Assembly: GCF_009857595.1 (NCBI RefSeq)
Contig: NZ_WWCU01000026.1
Span: 1-64,000 of the forward strand
Direction: 5' to 3'
Length of the DNA stretch: 64,000 nt
Origin: Pseudoduganella aquatica
Lineage (GTDB): Bacteria > Pseudomonadota > Gammaproteobacteria > Burkholderiales > Burkholderiaceae_D
Program-made: the position numbers and the translations under genes
In this document: positions 44,113 to 53,130 of the stretch, in pieces
How the letters are laid out: each line of letters begins with the position of its first letter
Position numbering within the stretch: position 1 is the stretch's first letter
The notes under the pieces: generated by a model
What the model saw: the letters and a program-made list of their open reading frames with translations, nothing else
Told to the model about the DNA's origin: nothing
Databases searched by the model: none

Positions 44113-46854
44113 CTAGAAGTGCGCTCCATAGGGATCGGGCCGCTGCCCGGCGCCGCTTGCGGGCGTGCGCAGGTATTGCTTCCATTCGCCCGGCGCGAGG
44201 GTGGTGTCGATGGCCTTGTCGAAGGCATCCTGGAGGCAGAAATCCATCGCCGCTTCCACGCCGTGCTTGTGGCGGACGAATGAGCCGACCTGGTCTTCGT
44301 CGAAAGAGCGCTCCAGATAGGGGAAATGGATGTCCAGCGTGGTGGATCCAGGCTGCGCCAGTTCCTTGTAGACGCGGCCGAACAAGCGATCCACCCGTCC
44401 GACGCGCTGTTCATTGTCGCCCGGCGTCCACGCAATGCCGTAGTGGTGCACCTGGCGGCATTGCAGATGCAGGTTCACGCCTTCCTGGAACACGGACGTG
44501 GCCACCAGCACGTTGGGGAAGAAGGGGCTGTTGAAGCCGATAATGAGACGATCGCGGTCGCCCGAGGCGCCGCTGGCGTACCAGGCCGGGTTGTGCATTT
44601 GCGTGAGCACGGTCCATTTTTTCTTGTAGTCGGCAGGCTTGTAGCCGGCGATCTTTTTGCACAGCGTCTCAAAGCTGGGCAGCGCTTCGCGGAAATACGC
44701 CAGCATGAGTGAACCGGGCATGCGGAGCTTGGCGTACTCCACGAACATGCGGTAGCGCTCGGGCGCGCTGGCGTGGTCATAGCTGCGTGTTTTTTCCTTC
44801 CCCTGATTCTTCCACTGTTCGAGCCGGAAAGCGGTGAACCAGCAGTACAGCTCCACCATGACCGGGCTCGCCTGCAGGAAGCCTTCGCGCAGGTAGTTGG
44901 CAAAGTTTTCCGCCACGCCAATGCGGCATCGCCAGCCGTCGAGTATCTCGCGCTCGCTGTCGGTCAGTAGCGGGTGGATCAGGCCCCAGGCCGTTTCCAG
45001 CTCCTGCGTTGTCGGGGTGATCTGCGCCGGTACATAGTGCTCGGGCGGCTGCGGTTCACCGGCTAGCTTGTGGCGGTGCAGGCGTGTATCCCGCGCGGCG
45101 GTGGCATACAGGCTTTTGTGGCCGTCGATGCTGTCGTAGCAGGCGCTGTAGCCCGCGCTGCGGTAGTCGGCCGCCGGTTCCAGGAATAGCGAGAAGACCG
45201 ATTCCGGCTTGCGGAAGCGCAGCCGCACGTTGGCGCAGTCGGTGCGCTCGCTGCCGCCTTCTTTGCCGCCGTCCTGGCCGTCCTCCTTGCCGGCGTTGCG
45301 CTTGACCACAAACAGGTTGGCGACCACGGAGCCCAGCCTGTCGTCGTGCGGCGCGGCAGGCTGCTCCCCGCCGGCATCGTCCAGCGCGGGCGGCGCTTCC
45401 AGCTGTTCGCCGCGTTTGCTGTATCGCTCGGTGACTTCCCTGGTCAGCGCCGCGAAGCCGGAACGGCTCCAGTTGCTGGCCTTCCAATTCTGCGCAACGG
45501 GGTCGTTCGCTTTCAAGCCCCATGCTTGCAGCAGTAGCGGAATGTACAGTTCATCATAGGCGCGGTTCACGCGCTGCGTCAGCTCCCGCACCGAGGGGAT
45601 GCGGCGCACAAATACCAGGTGCTTGTTGTGGTGCAGGGGCACATCCGAATCCCGCAAGGCGCGCGGCACCAGCTTGGCGATCGTGGCGTCGTACTTGGGG
45701 TGGTCCGGCAGGCGGCCGAACAGGCCGTGGAACTCGGCCGACATGGCACTGAGCAGTTCGGAGTCGGGCGCTTTATGGAAGTCCTTGCTGCTGGTGTCGC
45801 CGCCGGCGGCCTGCGCCTCGGGCAGGGTGGCCGCCCCCAGCGATTCGAAGCCTTCCAGATAGCCGTACAGTATCTTCCGGCCCATTTTCTTGCCCAGGCG
45901 TTTCTGGTAGAAGGCGAAGAACAGCTCGGACAGGGAGTTGGCGCCGAAGCTGGCCGGCACCGCCAGTTCGCGCCGGTAGCTGTGCTTGGTGACGTAGTTG
46001 TTGTCCTGCGTTGGCATCAGGCGCAGGCGGCGCAGGGCGTAGCGCCGCAACAGTTCGGGAGCGGGCTGTGGTGCGATATCCTTGAAGAAGCCAAGAATGT
46101 TGCGCACGTCCTGCATGCCCTTGTGGCTGGGCGTGGCGGTCAGCAGCAATGCCTTGCGCGCCAGCGGCGCGGCGGCCTTGCCGAAGAACCCTTCGCCTGC
46201 GGCCACGCGCTGCGAGCCGCCGTGGATGTTGCGGAAGTAGTGCGCTTCGTCGATCACCAGCAGGTCGAAGCCGCCGGGCAGCGCTGCGTGGATGTCGAGG
46301 CGCATGCCGTCCGCGATGCGCTTGGCCCTGACAGCCGGATCCTCGCTGTTCCCTGCGCCTGCATCGCCGCCTTCCACATTGCCGTCACCCAGCATGCTGA
46401 GCGAGTGGGTAGTGACCAGGAAGAAGCGCTTGTCCGGATCGCGCACCTGTTCGCACAGGGCGGCGAGATTGCCGCAGATGGTGGCGGCGCCGGCAGCGGC
46501 CGTGTCGGCCGGAACCGGCGGCCGGCAATGTTCCTGCAGGAACTGCTGGTGCTCGTTTTGCCAGTGCCTGCAGATGCTTTTGTTGGGCGCCATGACCAGC
46601 ACGCGCGCTTCCGGCTTGGCCTGCCATAGCAGATGCATGACGCCCAGCGCCTGGAAGGTCTTGCCCATACCTACTTCGTCGGCCAGCAGCGCCAGGCCTT
46701 CGCGCTCGAGCAGCCGGCACAGATAGGCCACGCCCTCGGCCTGCTTGTTCGCCATCGATACGTGGCCGGGCTGGTACTGCCACGCTGGCGTCGCCAGCTC
46801 GAAATTCATTTCTTGGCTGATTTGCTCAGGGCGCAGGGTGCTCCAGTCACGCAT
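44113..46854 (-). CDS. SNF2-type DEAH helicase/translocase of a three-gene module
   Basis: A 913-residue superfamily 2 ATPase. Walker A LLADEVGMGKTFQAL (residues 57-70), DEAH at 202-205 (LLVIDEAHYFRN), motif III LLLTATPSHKG, and a C-terminal helicase lobe ending with ATSVFQEGVNLHLQ and motif VI QRVGRVDR (816-823). The insertion between the lobes is long (about 250-700) and unrecognised. No nuclease or methyltransferase domain is fused. It overlaps the PLD-like gene by eight bases, so the proteins are probably made together. Likely role is DNA translocation in defence or repair; partner genes argue against a housekeeping remodeller. Confidence 0.85.
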   Translation of the reverse strand: MRDWSTLRPEQISQEMNFELATPAWQYQPGHVSMANKQAEGVAYLCRLLEREGLALLADEVGMGKTFQALGVMHLLWQAKPEARVLVMAPNKSICRHWQNEHQQFLQEHCRPPVPADTAAAGAATICGNLAALCEQVRDPDKRFFLVTTHSLSMLGDGNVEGGDAGAGNSEDPAVRAKRIADGMRLDIHAALPGGFDLLVIDEAHYFRNIHGGSQRVAAGEGFFGKAAAPLARKALLLTATPSHKGMQDVRNILGFFKDIAPQPAPELLRRYALRRLRLMPTQDNNYVTKHSYRRELAVPASFGANSLSELFFAFYQKRLGKKMGRKILYGYLEGFESLGAATLPEAQAAGGDTSSKDFHKAPDSELLSAMSAEFHGLFGRLPDHPKYDATIAKLVPRALRDSDVPLHHNKHLVFVRRIPSVRELTQRVNRAYDELYIPLLLQAWGLKANDPVAQNWKASNWSRSGFAALTREVTERYSKRGEQLEAPPALDDAGGEQPAAPHDDRLGSVVANLFVVKRNAGKEDGQDGGKEGGSERTDCANVRLRFRKPESVFSLFLEPAADYRSAGYSACYDSIDGHKSLYATAARDTRLHRHKLAGEPQPPEHYVPAQITPTTQELETAWGLIHPLLTDSEREILDGWRCRIGVAENFANYLREGFLQASPVMVELYCWFTAFRLEQWKNQGKEKTRSYDHASAPERYRMFVEYAKLRMPGSLMLAYFREALPSFETLCKKIAGYKPADYKKKWTVLTQMHNPAWYASGASGDRDRLIIGFNSPFFPNVLVATSVFQEGVNLHLQCRQVHHYGIAWTPGDNEQRVGRVDRLFGRVYKELAQPGSTTLDIHFPYLERSFDEDQVGSFVRHKHGVEAAMDFCLQDAFDKAIDTTLAPGEWKQYLRTPASGAGQRPDPYGAHF

Positions 46855-48742
46855 AGCTGCATTCTTTCCGTATCAGTTCCATGTAGCGGGCGGCATTGCC
46901 GTCGGGCGCGGCGCTGGCCAGGCGCAGGCGGTCCAGGTCCAGCGGCAGGCCCGCCCCCAGCGCGGCGGCTTTTTTCTGCGCGGCGAGCAGCAGCGTGTTG
47001 AATTCCTGGACCAGGAACCAGTGGTAGATCGCGTTGCCGCCCTCGGGATGCTGCTGGATTTTCTCGTGCAGCTCCTTCACGCAGCCGGGCCGCGCCAGCA
47101 CGCAGATGTGCAGGCTCACGGCGCTATCGCACTTGGCGATCAGGCTGCGGAACTGGTCGAAGGCGTTGAACAGGCGGAAGTAGCTGGACAGCGCAGCGTT
47201 GGACGGCGGCTCCAGATCGGCTGCGTCGGCGGCGTCCAGGTCCAGCGTGGCGGTCCCGCGCAGTTCGGTGGCAGGGCAGCTGGCCGAGTCGAAGCCCAGC
47301 ACCAGCGCCTCGAGCAGGTCGTCGAGCGATGCGAAGCGCTCGCCGCGGCGCAGCTGCGCATGCTGTTCATTCACGATGCCGCGCGCCACCGTGCCGCCAT
47401 TCAGCTCCACGGTGTAGTAGCGGTTGGTGAGGATGCGCTGCGGCTCCGCTACCGGGTAGTGCGCTTGCGCCGGCATGCCGGGCTGCAGCGGGATGCCGGG
47501 CAGATCGGGCAGGTGCAGCACGTAGTCCGGTGCGCTGCAGTCATCCGGCCAGTCCAGCCGGACGCTGTAGTTCAGCGTGCGCCAGTCGAAGGAGACGGCC
47601 AGGTCGAACGGCGGCAGGGGCGGCAACTGCAGCTCGTCTTCGAGCAGCTGCGCCGGGCTGCAGAAGTGGCCTTCATCCACGGGGATGGCGTCGCCCAGCG
47701 CGCTCTTGAAATCGGGCGGGTCCGGCAGCAGCATGCCGGCTTCGATATTGTTGTCCCGGCCTTGCAGCTGGGCGCCCGGCATGGAGCAGTTCCAGGAGCC
47801 GATGGCGATCGCGTGCGGCGTGAGCCACACCTTGGCGTGGCTCATCTTGATGCGCTCGTCCCGGCGTACCTGGCGGCTGCCCGCGTGGAAGGCCAGCCGG
47901 CCCTCCTGCAATTGCTCGGCCAGCCCACCGCTCCAGCGGGTGCGGATCTGGCCGGTCTCGTTCCGGTCTGCCACCACGCTGACTGGCATTCCGGGATGGC
48001 CCGCTTGCCGGCGCACCGCGTCCAGCATGTGCGCCAGGTCGTCGGAAAAGTAGGGCGACCATACGCCCAGCCCTTCCATGGGTGTGCCCGGCGGCTGGTG
48101 CGCCGCCAGTTGCGGCAGCAGTCCGGCCGGCTGGAAGCTGTGGCAGAACGACCAGCCGGCGTCATCGCCCCACAGCCTGGCGCCAAGCGCCGTCTCCGGC
48201 TGGCCCGCAGCCGTCAGCAGCGGTGCGAAGAAGGCCTGCACCTGCGCCGCTTGCGCCGCGCTGCTGATCTTGCGGAAGACAAACACTTCCTGGTTGTTGG
48301 CCCAGCCGCCCACGGACAGGTTGGCGCTGCCGCAGCCGAGAATGGCGCCCTCGGCGCCTTCAATATAGATGACCTTGGGATGGAACAGGCTGGCCGTTCC
48401 GAAGCCCAGCCGCAGCGGTGACACGGCGCTCACGGGTAGCGACGTGCGCTTGCGCTCCACGCTGTTGAACAGCATGCGGCGGTCGGCGAATACGCGCAGG
48501 TCGAGCGGGGGCGGGGCGGCGTCGCCGTCCGTTTCGGCATTGTCGGCGGCTGCCTGCCGCAGCGCCAGCTCCTGCTGCATCTGCTCGAATTCCATCGCGG
48601 AGCGCGGCGTCTCCATGCCGAGGATGGCGGGCAGCAGATGAGTCTCGACCAGTTCGATGCCCATGTTGAAGGTGGTGAGGAAGACGCGGCGCGGCGGCCC
48701 GGTCTTGTCCAGCTGGCGCTGGAATTCGTCCAGCAGCTTCAT
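46847..48742 (-). CDS. Phospholipase D-superfamily protein with Tdp1-like HxK...N motifs
   Basis: A 631-residue protein with two PLD half-sites. Site 1: His121, Lys123 (FHPKVIYIEG) and Asn141 (GCGSANLSVGGW). Site 2: His302, Lys304 (SHAKVWLTP) and Asn318 (AIGSWNCS). The Asp of the classical HKD motif is Glu128 in the first site and Pro307 in the second, so the pattern is closer to tyrosyl-DNA phosphodiesterase (HKN) than to HKD nucleases. The C-terminal 290 residues are unrecognised. It starts by ATGA overlap with the 478-aa gene and ends overlapping the helicase gene. Probable DNA-end processing or cleavage. Confidence 0.8.
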   Translation of the reverse strand: MKLLDEFQRQLDKTGPPRRVFLTTFNMGIELVETHLLPAILGMETPRSAMEFEQMQQELALRQAAADNAETDGDAAPPPLDLRVFADRRMLFNSVERKRTSLPVSAVSPLRLGFGTASLFHPKVIYIEGAEGAILGCGSANLSVGGWANNQEVFVFRKISSAAQAAQVQAFFAPLLTAAGQPETALGARLWGDDAGWSFCHSFQPAGLLPQLAAHQPPGTPMEGLGVWSPYFSDDLAHMLDAVRRQAGHPGMPVSVVADRNETGQIRTRWSGGLAEQLQEGRLAFHAGSRQVRRDERIKMSHAKVWLTPHAIAIGSWNCSMPGAQLQGRDNNIEAGMLLPDPPDFKSALGDAIPVDEGHFCSPAQLLEDELQLPPLPPFDLAVSFDWRTLNYSVRLDWPDDCSAPDYVLHLPDLPGIPLQPGMPAQAHYPVAEPQRILTNRYYTVELNGGTVARGIVNEQHAQLRRGERFASLDDLLEALVLGFDSASCPATELRGTATLDLDAADAADLEPPSNAALSSYFRLFNAFDQFRSLIAKCDSAVSLHICVLARPGCVKELHEKIQQHPEGGNAIYHWFLVQEFNTLLLAAQKKAAALGAGLPLDLDRLRLASAAPDGNAARYMELIRKECSYA

Positions 48743-50175
48743 GCGGCGCCTCCACGCAGGCCTTGGGCGAACTGCTTGAATTCGCCGATGTAGTAGCCGT
48801 GTATCCAGGCGCCGGGAGGGCGTTTCTCCGCAGCGGGCGGTTTGCTGGTGCGGACCGATACCGCATAAGCCCCGGCTGCGTTGACGTTCAGCCAGGCGCC
48901 CTGGCCGCGCTGCTGCATGATGCCGCCATGGTAGCGCAGCAGGTGGGCCAGTTGCGTTTCCAGGTCCGGACAGGCGGCAATCTCCAGCAGTTTCCTCAGG
49001 CGGCGCTGCGCGGTGCCCGGCAAGGACGGCATCAGCTGCGGCGAGGCTTGCAGCGCGGCGGCCTGAGCGGGCAGGGTGCCGCTGTTGCGCCCGTAGCGGG
49101 TCCAGTCCTCTTCGATCTGCGCCATGCTGCTGTGCGGCCGCCGCAGCGCCAGCTGGAACAGCAAGTCCAGGTCCGCAATGAAGGGTTCCACCTGTTCTAT
49201 GTGGCGGATGGGCAGCAGCGCCGCCTCCAGTTCGGCGCTGCCGGGCGCGGCCGGAGAGGCCTGCTCCATCGCCGCGCGCGCCTGGGCCAGTACTGTGCGC
49301 GGCGGTTGCGGCGGAGACGGAGCCGTGCCGGCCCTTTCCGCCCCGTCCAGCTGCGCCAGGACCGCACCGGCGATGCCCCCGCTCAGGCCGGTTGCTTCCA
49401 GCCAGAAGCTGCGCGCGTAGCTGCCTACGTGGGCCGGCGTGCGGAACGCGCCTATATAGGCGAGCTTGAGTTCGGGGTCCACGCTGTCCAGCGGCATGGA
49501 CAGCTGCGGTCCATGCTGCAGAAACTGGAGGAAGTGCGCCAGCAGTTTGCTTTTCAAGCGCGACAGTTCCGGCACCCTGCGGATCAGGGCGTCGGCAGCC
49601 GGCCATAGGCCGGCGGGCTGTTTGGGCAGCTGGTAGCGGTAGGCACGGTCGAAGAAGCGCATTTCTATCATGGGCGTCTTGTAGCGGCCGCTTACTCCGA
49701 GCAGCAGCTGGCGGCGCAGGATCTGGTGCGCCTGGCTGTGGCCGAATCCCAGCGCCGCCCCGCCTGCTTCGCGCAGCTTGCGGCGTGCCTTGGAGATGCC
49801 CAGCACGCCGCTGGCCTGGGCGGCGGAGCCGTGCTGCGCCATGGCGTAGGTGAACAGGTTTTCGAAATGGATCAGGCAGCTGTTCTTGAAGGCCAGGCTG
49901 TCCATGCTGTTGGGCAAATCCAGCGCGGCATAGTGCTGCACGATGGCGGCGTCATCCGCCAGCGCGCGCACCATATGGTGGTGAAACAGGTTCAGCGTGT
50001 AGCTGCGCACGTCATAGGAAATGGAGCTGATGCGGTTGCTGAAGATGCGCTGGCCCAGCGAAGCCCAGATGACGGTCAGTCCCAGTGGATCTGTGTTGCT
50101 GTCGCCGCTGATGGCGTCGTTGTACTCGGTGAAAAAGTCGCGGATTTCCAATGGCGCATTCCTGATACTGGACAT
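48739..50175 (-). CDS. Unrecognised 478-residue protein of the PLD/helicase module
   Basis: First large gene of the module. No signal peptide, membrane span or known motif is seen. The N-terminal half is helical (for example RSYTLNLFHHHMVRALADDA and SKARRKLREAGGAALGFG). A Pro/Ala-rich linker lies at about 285-320. The C-terminus (about 425-478) has GAWLNVNAAGAYAVSVRTS and GAWIHGYYIGEFKQF, which could be a small beta domain. It overlaps the PLD gene start by four bases, so it is translationally coupled and presumably forms part of the same complex, perhaps recognition or assembly. No homologous family is recalled. Confidence 0.75.
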   Translation of the reverse strand: MSSIRNAPLEIRDFFTEYNDAISGDSNTDPLGLTVIWASLGQRIFSNRISSISYDVRSYTLNLFHHHMVRALADDAAIVQHYAALDLPNSMDSLAFKNSCLIHFENLFTYAMAQHGSAAQASGVLGISKARRKLREAGGAALGFGHSQAHQILRRQLLLGVSGRYKTPMIEMRFFDRAYRYQLPKQPAGLWPAADALIRRVPELSRLKSKLLAHFLQFLQHGPQLSMPLDSVDPELKLAYIGAFRTPAHVGSYARSFWLEATGLSGGIAGAVLAQLDGAERAGTAPSPPQPPRTVLAQARAAMEQASPAAPGSAELEAALLPIRHIEQVEPFIADLDLLFQLALRRPHSSMAQIEEDWTRYGRNSGTLPAQAAALQASPQLMPSLPGTAQRRLRKLLEIAACPDLETQLAHLLRYHGGIMQQRGQGAWLNVNAAGAYAVSVRTSKPPAAEKRPPGAWIHGYYIGEFKQFAQGLRGGAA

Positions 50176-50306
50176 GCAACATTCTATACGGAAACAGGTG
50201 GCAGCTTGGAGGGGGGATTGCAGGGAGGGTAACAGCGGGGGCTAGGCTGTAGATTGGCGCCGGTGACCGCGATGCCGGCGCCTGGCATTGCACGACCAGA
50301 ATTCGG

Positions 50307-50594
50307 TCAATGCATCGAGGCAGTCGATAGATCTTTAAGTTCGCGTATGCTCAGTTCGGATTTTTCGTGCATACGCAGCAAAATGGTAGCTCCGACAGCT
50401 AGTTTTCGGTGGCGGATTTTGCTGATGATAGGAGGTTGTACCTCCAGTACGCGGCAGAGTTCAGCATCATTTTTAAGGTGCATCTTCTCAATCAGCGTAT
50501 CGAGCAGCTTGTTGGGCACAAAGCTGGAGGGTTCCAACGCCCTTGCTCGATTCATTGCCTCGATCAGTTCCAGTTTCTTTTGCCGCACGCTCAT
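50307..50594 (-). CDS. Small Cro/XRE-like HTH protein upstream of the module
   Basis: A 95-residue basic protein with a near-perfect ribosome-binding site (AAGGAGG, six bases from ATG). The central DAELCRVLEVQPPIISKIRH (about 42-61) is a helix-turn-helix of the Cro/C1 type. It lies in AT-richer DNA than its neighbours and 131 bases upstream of the 478-aa gene on the same strand. I infer either the repressor of the module or an unrelated acquired regulator. Confidence 0.75.
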   Translation of the reverse strand: MSVRQKKLELIEAMNRARALEPSSFVPNKLLDTLIEKMHLKNDAELCRVLEVQPPIISKIRHRKLAVGATILLRMHEKSELSIRELKDLSTASMH

Positions 50595-50765
50595 TTTTTC
50601 CTCCTTAGTTAGAAAACGTGGATAGATTGGCGTCTCCTGGCTTGTGTTCTACCGCCCAAACGGCGTAAACAGGCGGATCACTCAACTATTAATAACCAAG
50701 CAAGTTGTATGTATGATACTGCAACGGTAGATTATTGGTAGGTCTAGGACAAAAAATATTCTTAT
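50595..50765. other. AT-rich junction between the HTH gene and the ABC operon
   Basis: 171 bases with clearly lower GC than surroundings, including runs such as AACTATTAATAACC and AAAAAATATTCTTATTTATTG. It contains the promoter of the HTH gene and the 3' end region of the ABC operon. No terminal repeats or tRNA end are visible here. A boundary of acquired DNA is possible. Confidence 0.35.
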
Positions 50766-51449
50766 TTATTGAGCAAAGCGGTTGACGGATGTTGTTTCTT
50801 GTAGTCCCGAGCTGGTCAGTACGAGCGTGCGGTCCGCCATCGCGGCGGCGGCGTGGGAATGGGTCACCATAATGGTGCAAGCGCCGCTGGATTTTATTTC
50901 GTTGCGCAGCAGCAAAAGTATGCCGTGCGCGGTCTCCGGGTCGAGGTTGCCGGTGGGTTCGTCCGCCAGCACCAGGGCCGGCTGGTGCACCAGTGCGCGG
51001 GCGATGGCCACGCGCTGGAGCTGGCCGCCGGACAGCTGGTGCGGATAGTCGCCGCCGCGCCCCTGCAGGCCGACCGCCTCCAGCATGTCCAGCGCGCGCT
51101 GCTGCGGCAGGCCGTTCAGCAGCAGCGGCAGGGCCACGTTTTGCAGCAGGGTCAGGTGCGGCAGCACGTGGAAGGCCTGGAAAACAAAGCCCATCTTTTG
51201 GCGCCGCAAGCGGGTGGCGGCGTCGTCGTCCAGCGCGGACATGGCCACGCCGTCCAGCACGATGGGAGGTCCGGACGCCGGGGCCATATCCGGCTGGTCC
51301 AGGCCCGCGACCAGGTTCAGCAGGGTGGATTTGCCCACGCCCGATTCGCCCATGATGGCGACAAATTCGCCGGCGCGGAAAAGCCAGCTCAGCTCGCTCA
51401 GCACCGGCCGGCCGGCGTAGGTCTTGGACAGCTTGTTCAGGGCGAGCAT
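50766..51449 (-). CDS. ABC transporter ATPase, LolD/MacB-like
   Basis: A 227-residue ATPase and last gene of the five-gene transporter operon. Walker A MGESGVGKSTLLNLVAGLD, Q-loop FVFQAFHVLPHLT, signature LSGGQLQRVAIARAL and Walker B LVLADEPTGNLDPETA. By itself it would be called a lipoprotein or antimicrobial-peptide exporter ATPase, but it starts seven bases after the second permease stop and so is probably the second ATPase of this importer. The ATG at 51449 has no clear ribosome-binding site. Confidence 0.85.
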   Translation of the reverse strand: MLALNKLSKTYAGRPVLSELSWLFRAGEFVAIMGESGVGKSTLLNLVAGLDQPDMAPASGPPIVLDGVAMSALDDDAATRLRRQKMGFVFQAFHVLPHLTLLQNVALPLLLNGLPQQRALDMLEAVGLQGRGGDYPHQLSGGQLQRVAIARALVHQPALVLADEPTGNLDPETAHGILLLLRNEIKSSGACTIMVTHSHAAAAMADRTLVLTSSGLQETTSVNRFAQ

Positions 51450-51455
51450 AGGCAA

Positions 51456-52271
51456 TCAGCGGGTGAGGGCGCGGCGGGTGGCGAAGCTGGCCGCATCCAC
51501 CAGCGCCACCAGCAGCAGCATGGCGATGATGACGGTGGCTGCGGCTTGCATCTGGAATAGCGATAAATGGTATTTCAGCATCTGCCCCAGCCCGCCAGCG
51601 CCCACCACGCCGAGAATGGCGGCGGCGCGGATATTGTTCTCCCACCGGTACAAGGTGTAGGACAGCATTTGCGGCAGCGTTTGCGGCAAGGTGGCGTAGA
51701 GGAAGGCCGCCATGGGCGAGACGCCGTTGATGCGCAGGCTTTGCTCCGGCAGCGGCGCGGCGTTTTCCAGCGCGTCGGCAAACAGCCGTCCCAGCACGCC
51801 GGCGGTGTGCACGGCCAGCGCCATGGTGCCGGCGAACGGCCCCAGTCCGGCAGCGATCATCAGGATGGACGCCCACACCAGCTCCGGCACCGAGCGCAGC
51901 ACGTTCAGCACGGCGCGCACGGCGGCGCGCGCTGGGCGGCCGAAGCGGCCCGCGCCGGGCAGTGCCAGCAGCAGGCCGCCCGCCACCGCCAGCAGGGTGC
52001 CGAGGGCGGACATGGCCAGCGTTTCCAGCGTGGCGTTGGCGGTCTTGACCAGGAAGGGCACGGCAAGTTCCGGGGGCGCGAAGCCGGCCAGGAATTCACT
52101 GCTGCTGCGCACCGCGTCGGCGCTCAGCAGGGCCGACCAGTTGAGCGGCAACGTGGCGAAACTGGCCGCCACCAGCATGGCCAGGGCCAGCGCCATGAGC
52201 CAGGCGGACCAGGAGCGAGCGGGGGGCGGCGGCATCCCGGCCGGCGCCTCTTTCAATGCAGTCTGCGTCAT
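51456..52271 (-). CDS. ABC transporter permease, PhnE-like (second)
   Basis: A 271-residue inner-membrane protein with about six helices. It resembles the other permease over most of its length and carries NVLRSVPELVWASILMIAAGLG and the permease loop YATLPQTLPQMLSYTLYRWE followed by GVVGAGGLGQML. Starts by ATGA overlap with the first permease gene (52268-52271). It pairs with that permease to form a heterodimeric channel. Confidence 0.88.
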   Translation of the reverse strand: MTQTALKEAPAGMPPPPARSWSAWLMALALAMLVAASFATLPLNWSALLSADAVRSSSEFLAGFAPPELAVPFLVKTANATLETLAMSALGTLLAVAGGLLLALPGAGRFGRPARAAVRAVLNVLRSVPELVWASILMIAAGLGPFAGTMALAVHTAGVLGRLFADALENAAPLPEQSLRINGVSPMAAFLYATLPQTLPQMLSYTLYRWENNIRAAAILGVVGAGGLGQMLKYHLSLFQMQAAATVIIAMLLLVALVDAASFATRRALTR

Positions 52272-53122
52272 CCGAGGCGCCTCCGCAGGTATTTCGACAC
52301 CAGGTCGGCGGCGGCAACCAGCAGCACGAACACCAGCAGCATGGACGACACTTCGCCGCCGCTCATGGCCTTCATGGATTCGTCCATGCGCTGGCCCAGC
52401 CCGCCCGCGCCGACAAAGCCCATCACCACCGAGCCGCGTATCGCGCACTCCCAGCGGTACACGGTATAGGACACCAGCTCGGACGCCGCCTCCGGCAGCG
52501 CGCCGTACAGCAGCGCCGCCAGCCTGCCGCTGCCGTTGGCCAGCAGCGTGTCGGCCGCGTGGGCGTCGGACGATTCCAGGATCTCGGCGTAGACCTTGCC
52601 CAGCATGCCGCAGTAGGTCAGGGCGATGGCCAGCACGCCGGCCGTCGGCCCCAGGCCGACGATGCGCACGAACAGCAGCGCCCACACCAGTTCGGGCACG
52701 CTGCGCAGCAAGATCAGCAGCCAGCGCACGGCCTGGCGCAGCAGGCGCGAAGGCAGCGCCATGCGGCCGCTGCCCAGGCGCGAGATCGACAGGCGCTCGG
52801 TCACCAGCAGCGTGGCGGGGATGGCGCCCAGCAGCGCGAGCGTGAGCCCGGCGGTGGCGATGGCGATGGTGAGCCAGGTCTCGCGCAGCAGCATGGACAG
52901 GAATTCCGCGTCGTGCGCCGGCGGCACGAAGCCGGCCAGGAAGCGGCCGGTGGCAGTCAGGCTTTGCCAGTCCAGCAGTTCGAAGGGCTTGAATTCGCTG
53001 GCCACCACCATGGGCCAGAGCACAATGAGAGCAAGCACGGCGAACGTCATCCGGCCGCGCCAGGCGGGGTCGGGGTGGCGGTCGGCCGGGCTGGTATAAG
53101 GGACTGCGGGGAGATTGCGCAT
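52268..53122 (-). CDS. ABC transporter permease, PhnE-like (first)
   Basis: A 284-residue inner-membrane protein. LRSVPELVWALLFVRIVGLG, the loop YGALPEAASELVSYTVYRWE and FVGAGGLGQRMDES are PhnE features. The ATG at 53122 removes upstream in-frame sequence that lies in the ATPase gene. Eight bases follow the first ATPase stop before it starts. The two permeases differ enough that they probably form a heterodimer rather than redundant homodimers. Confidence 0.88.
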   Translation of the reverse strand: MRNLPAVPYTSPADRHPDPAWRGRMTFAVLALIVLWPMVVASEFKPFELLDWQSLTATGRFLAGFVPPAHDAEFLSMLLRETWLTIAIATAGLTLALLGAIPATLLVTERLSISRLGSGRMALPSRLLRQAVRWLLILLRSVPELVWALLFVRIVGLGPTAGVLAIALTYCGMLGKVYAEILESSDAHAADTLLANGSGRLAALLYGALPEAASELVSYTVYRWECAIRGSVVMGFVGAGGLGQRMDESMKAMSGGEVSSMLLVFVLLVAAADLVSKYLRRRLG

Positions 53123-53130
53123 ACGGTGTT

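Noticed and set aside
48743..49606. Extension of the PLD-like protein by about 288 residues
   Set aside because: It would overlap the 478-aa gene out of frame; the ATGA junction at 48739-48742 is a better coupled start.
44113..50175. Assignment of the module to DISARM
   Set aside because: DISARM needs a DUF1998 protein and usually a methyltransferase; neither is seen, and the PLD protein lacks the HKD aspartates.
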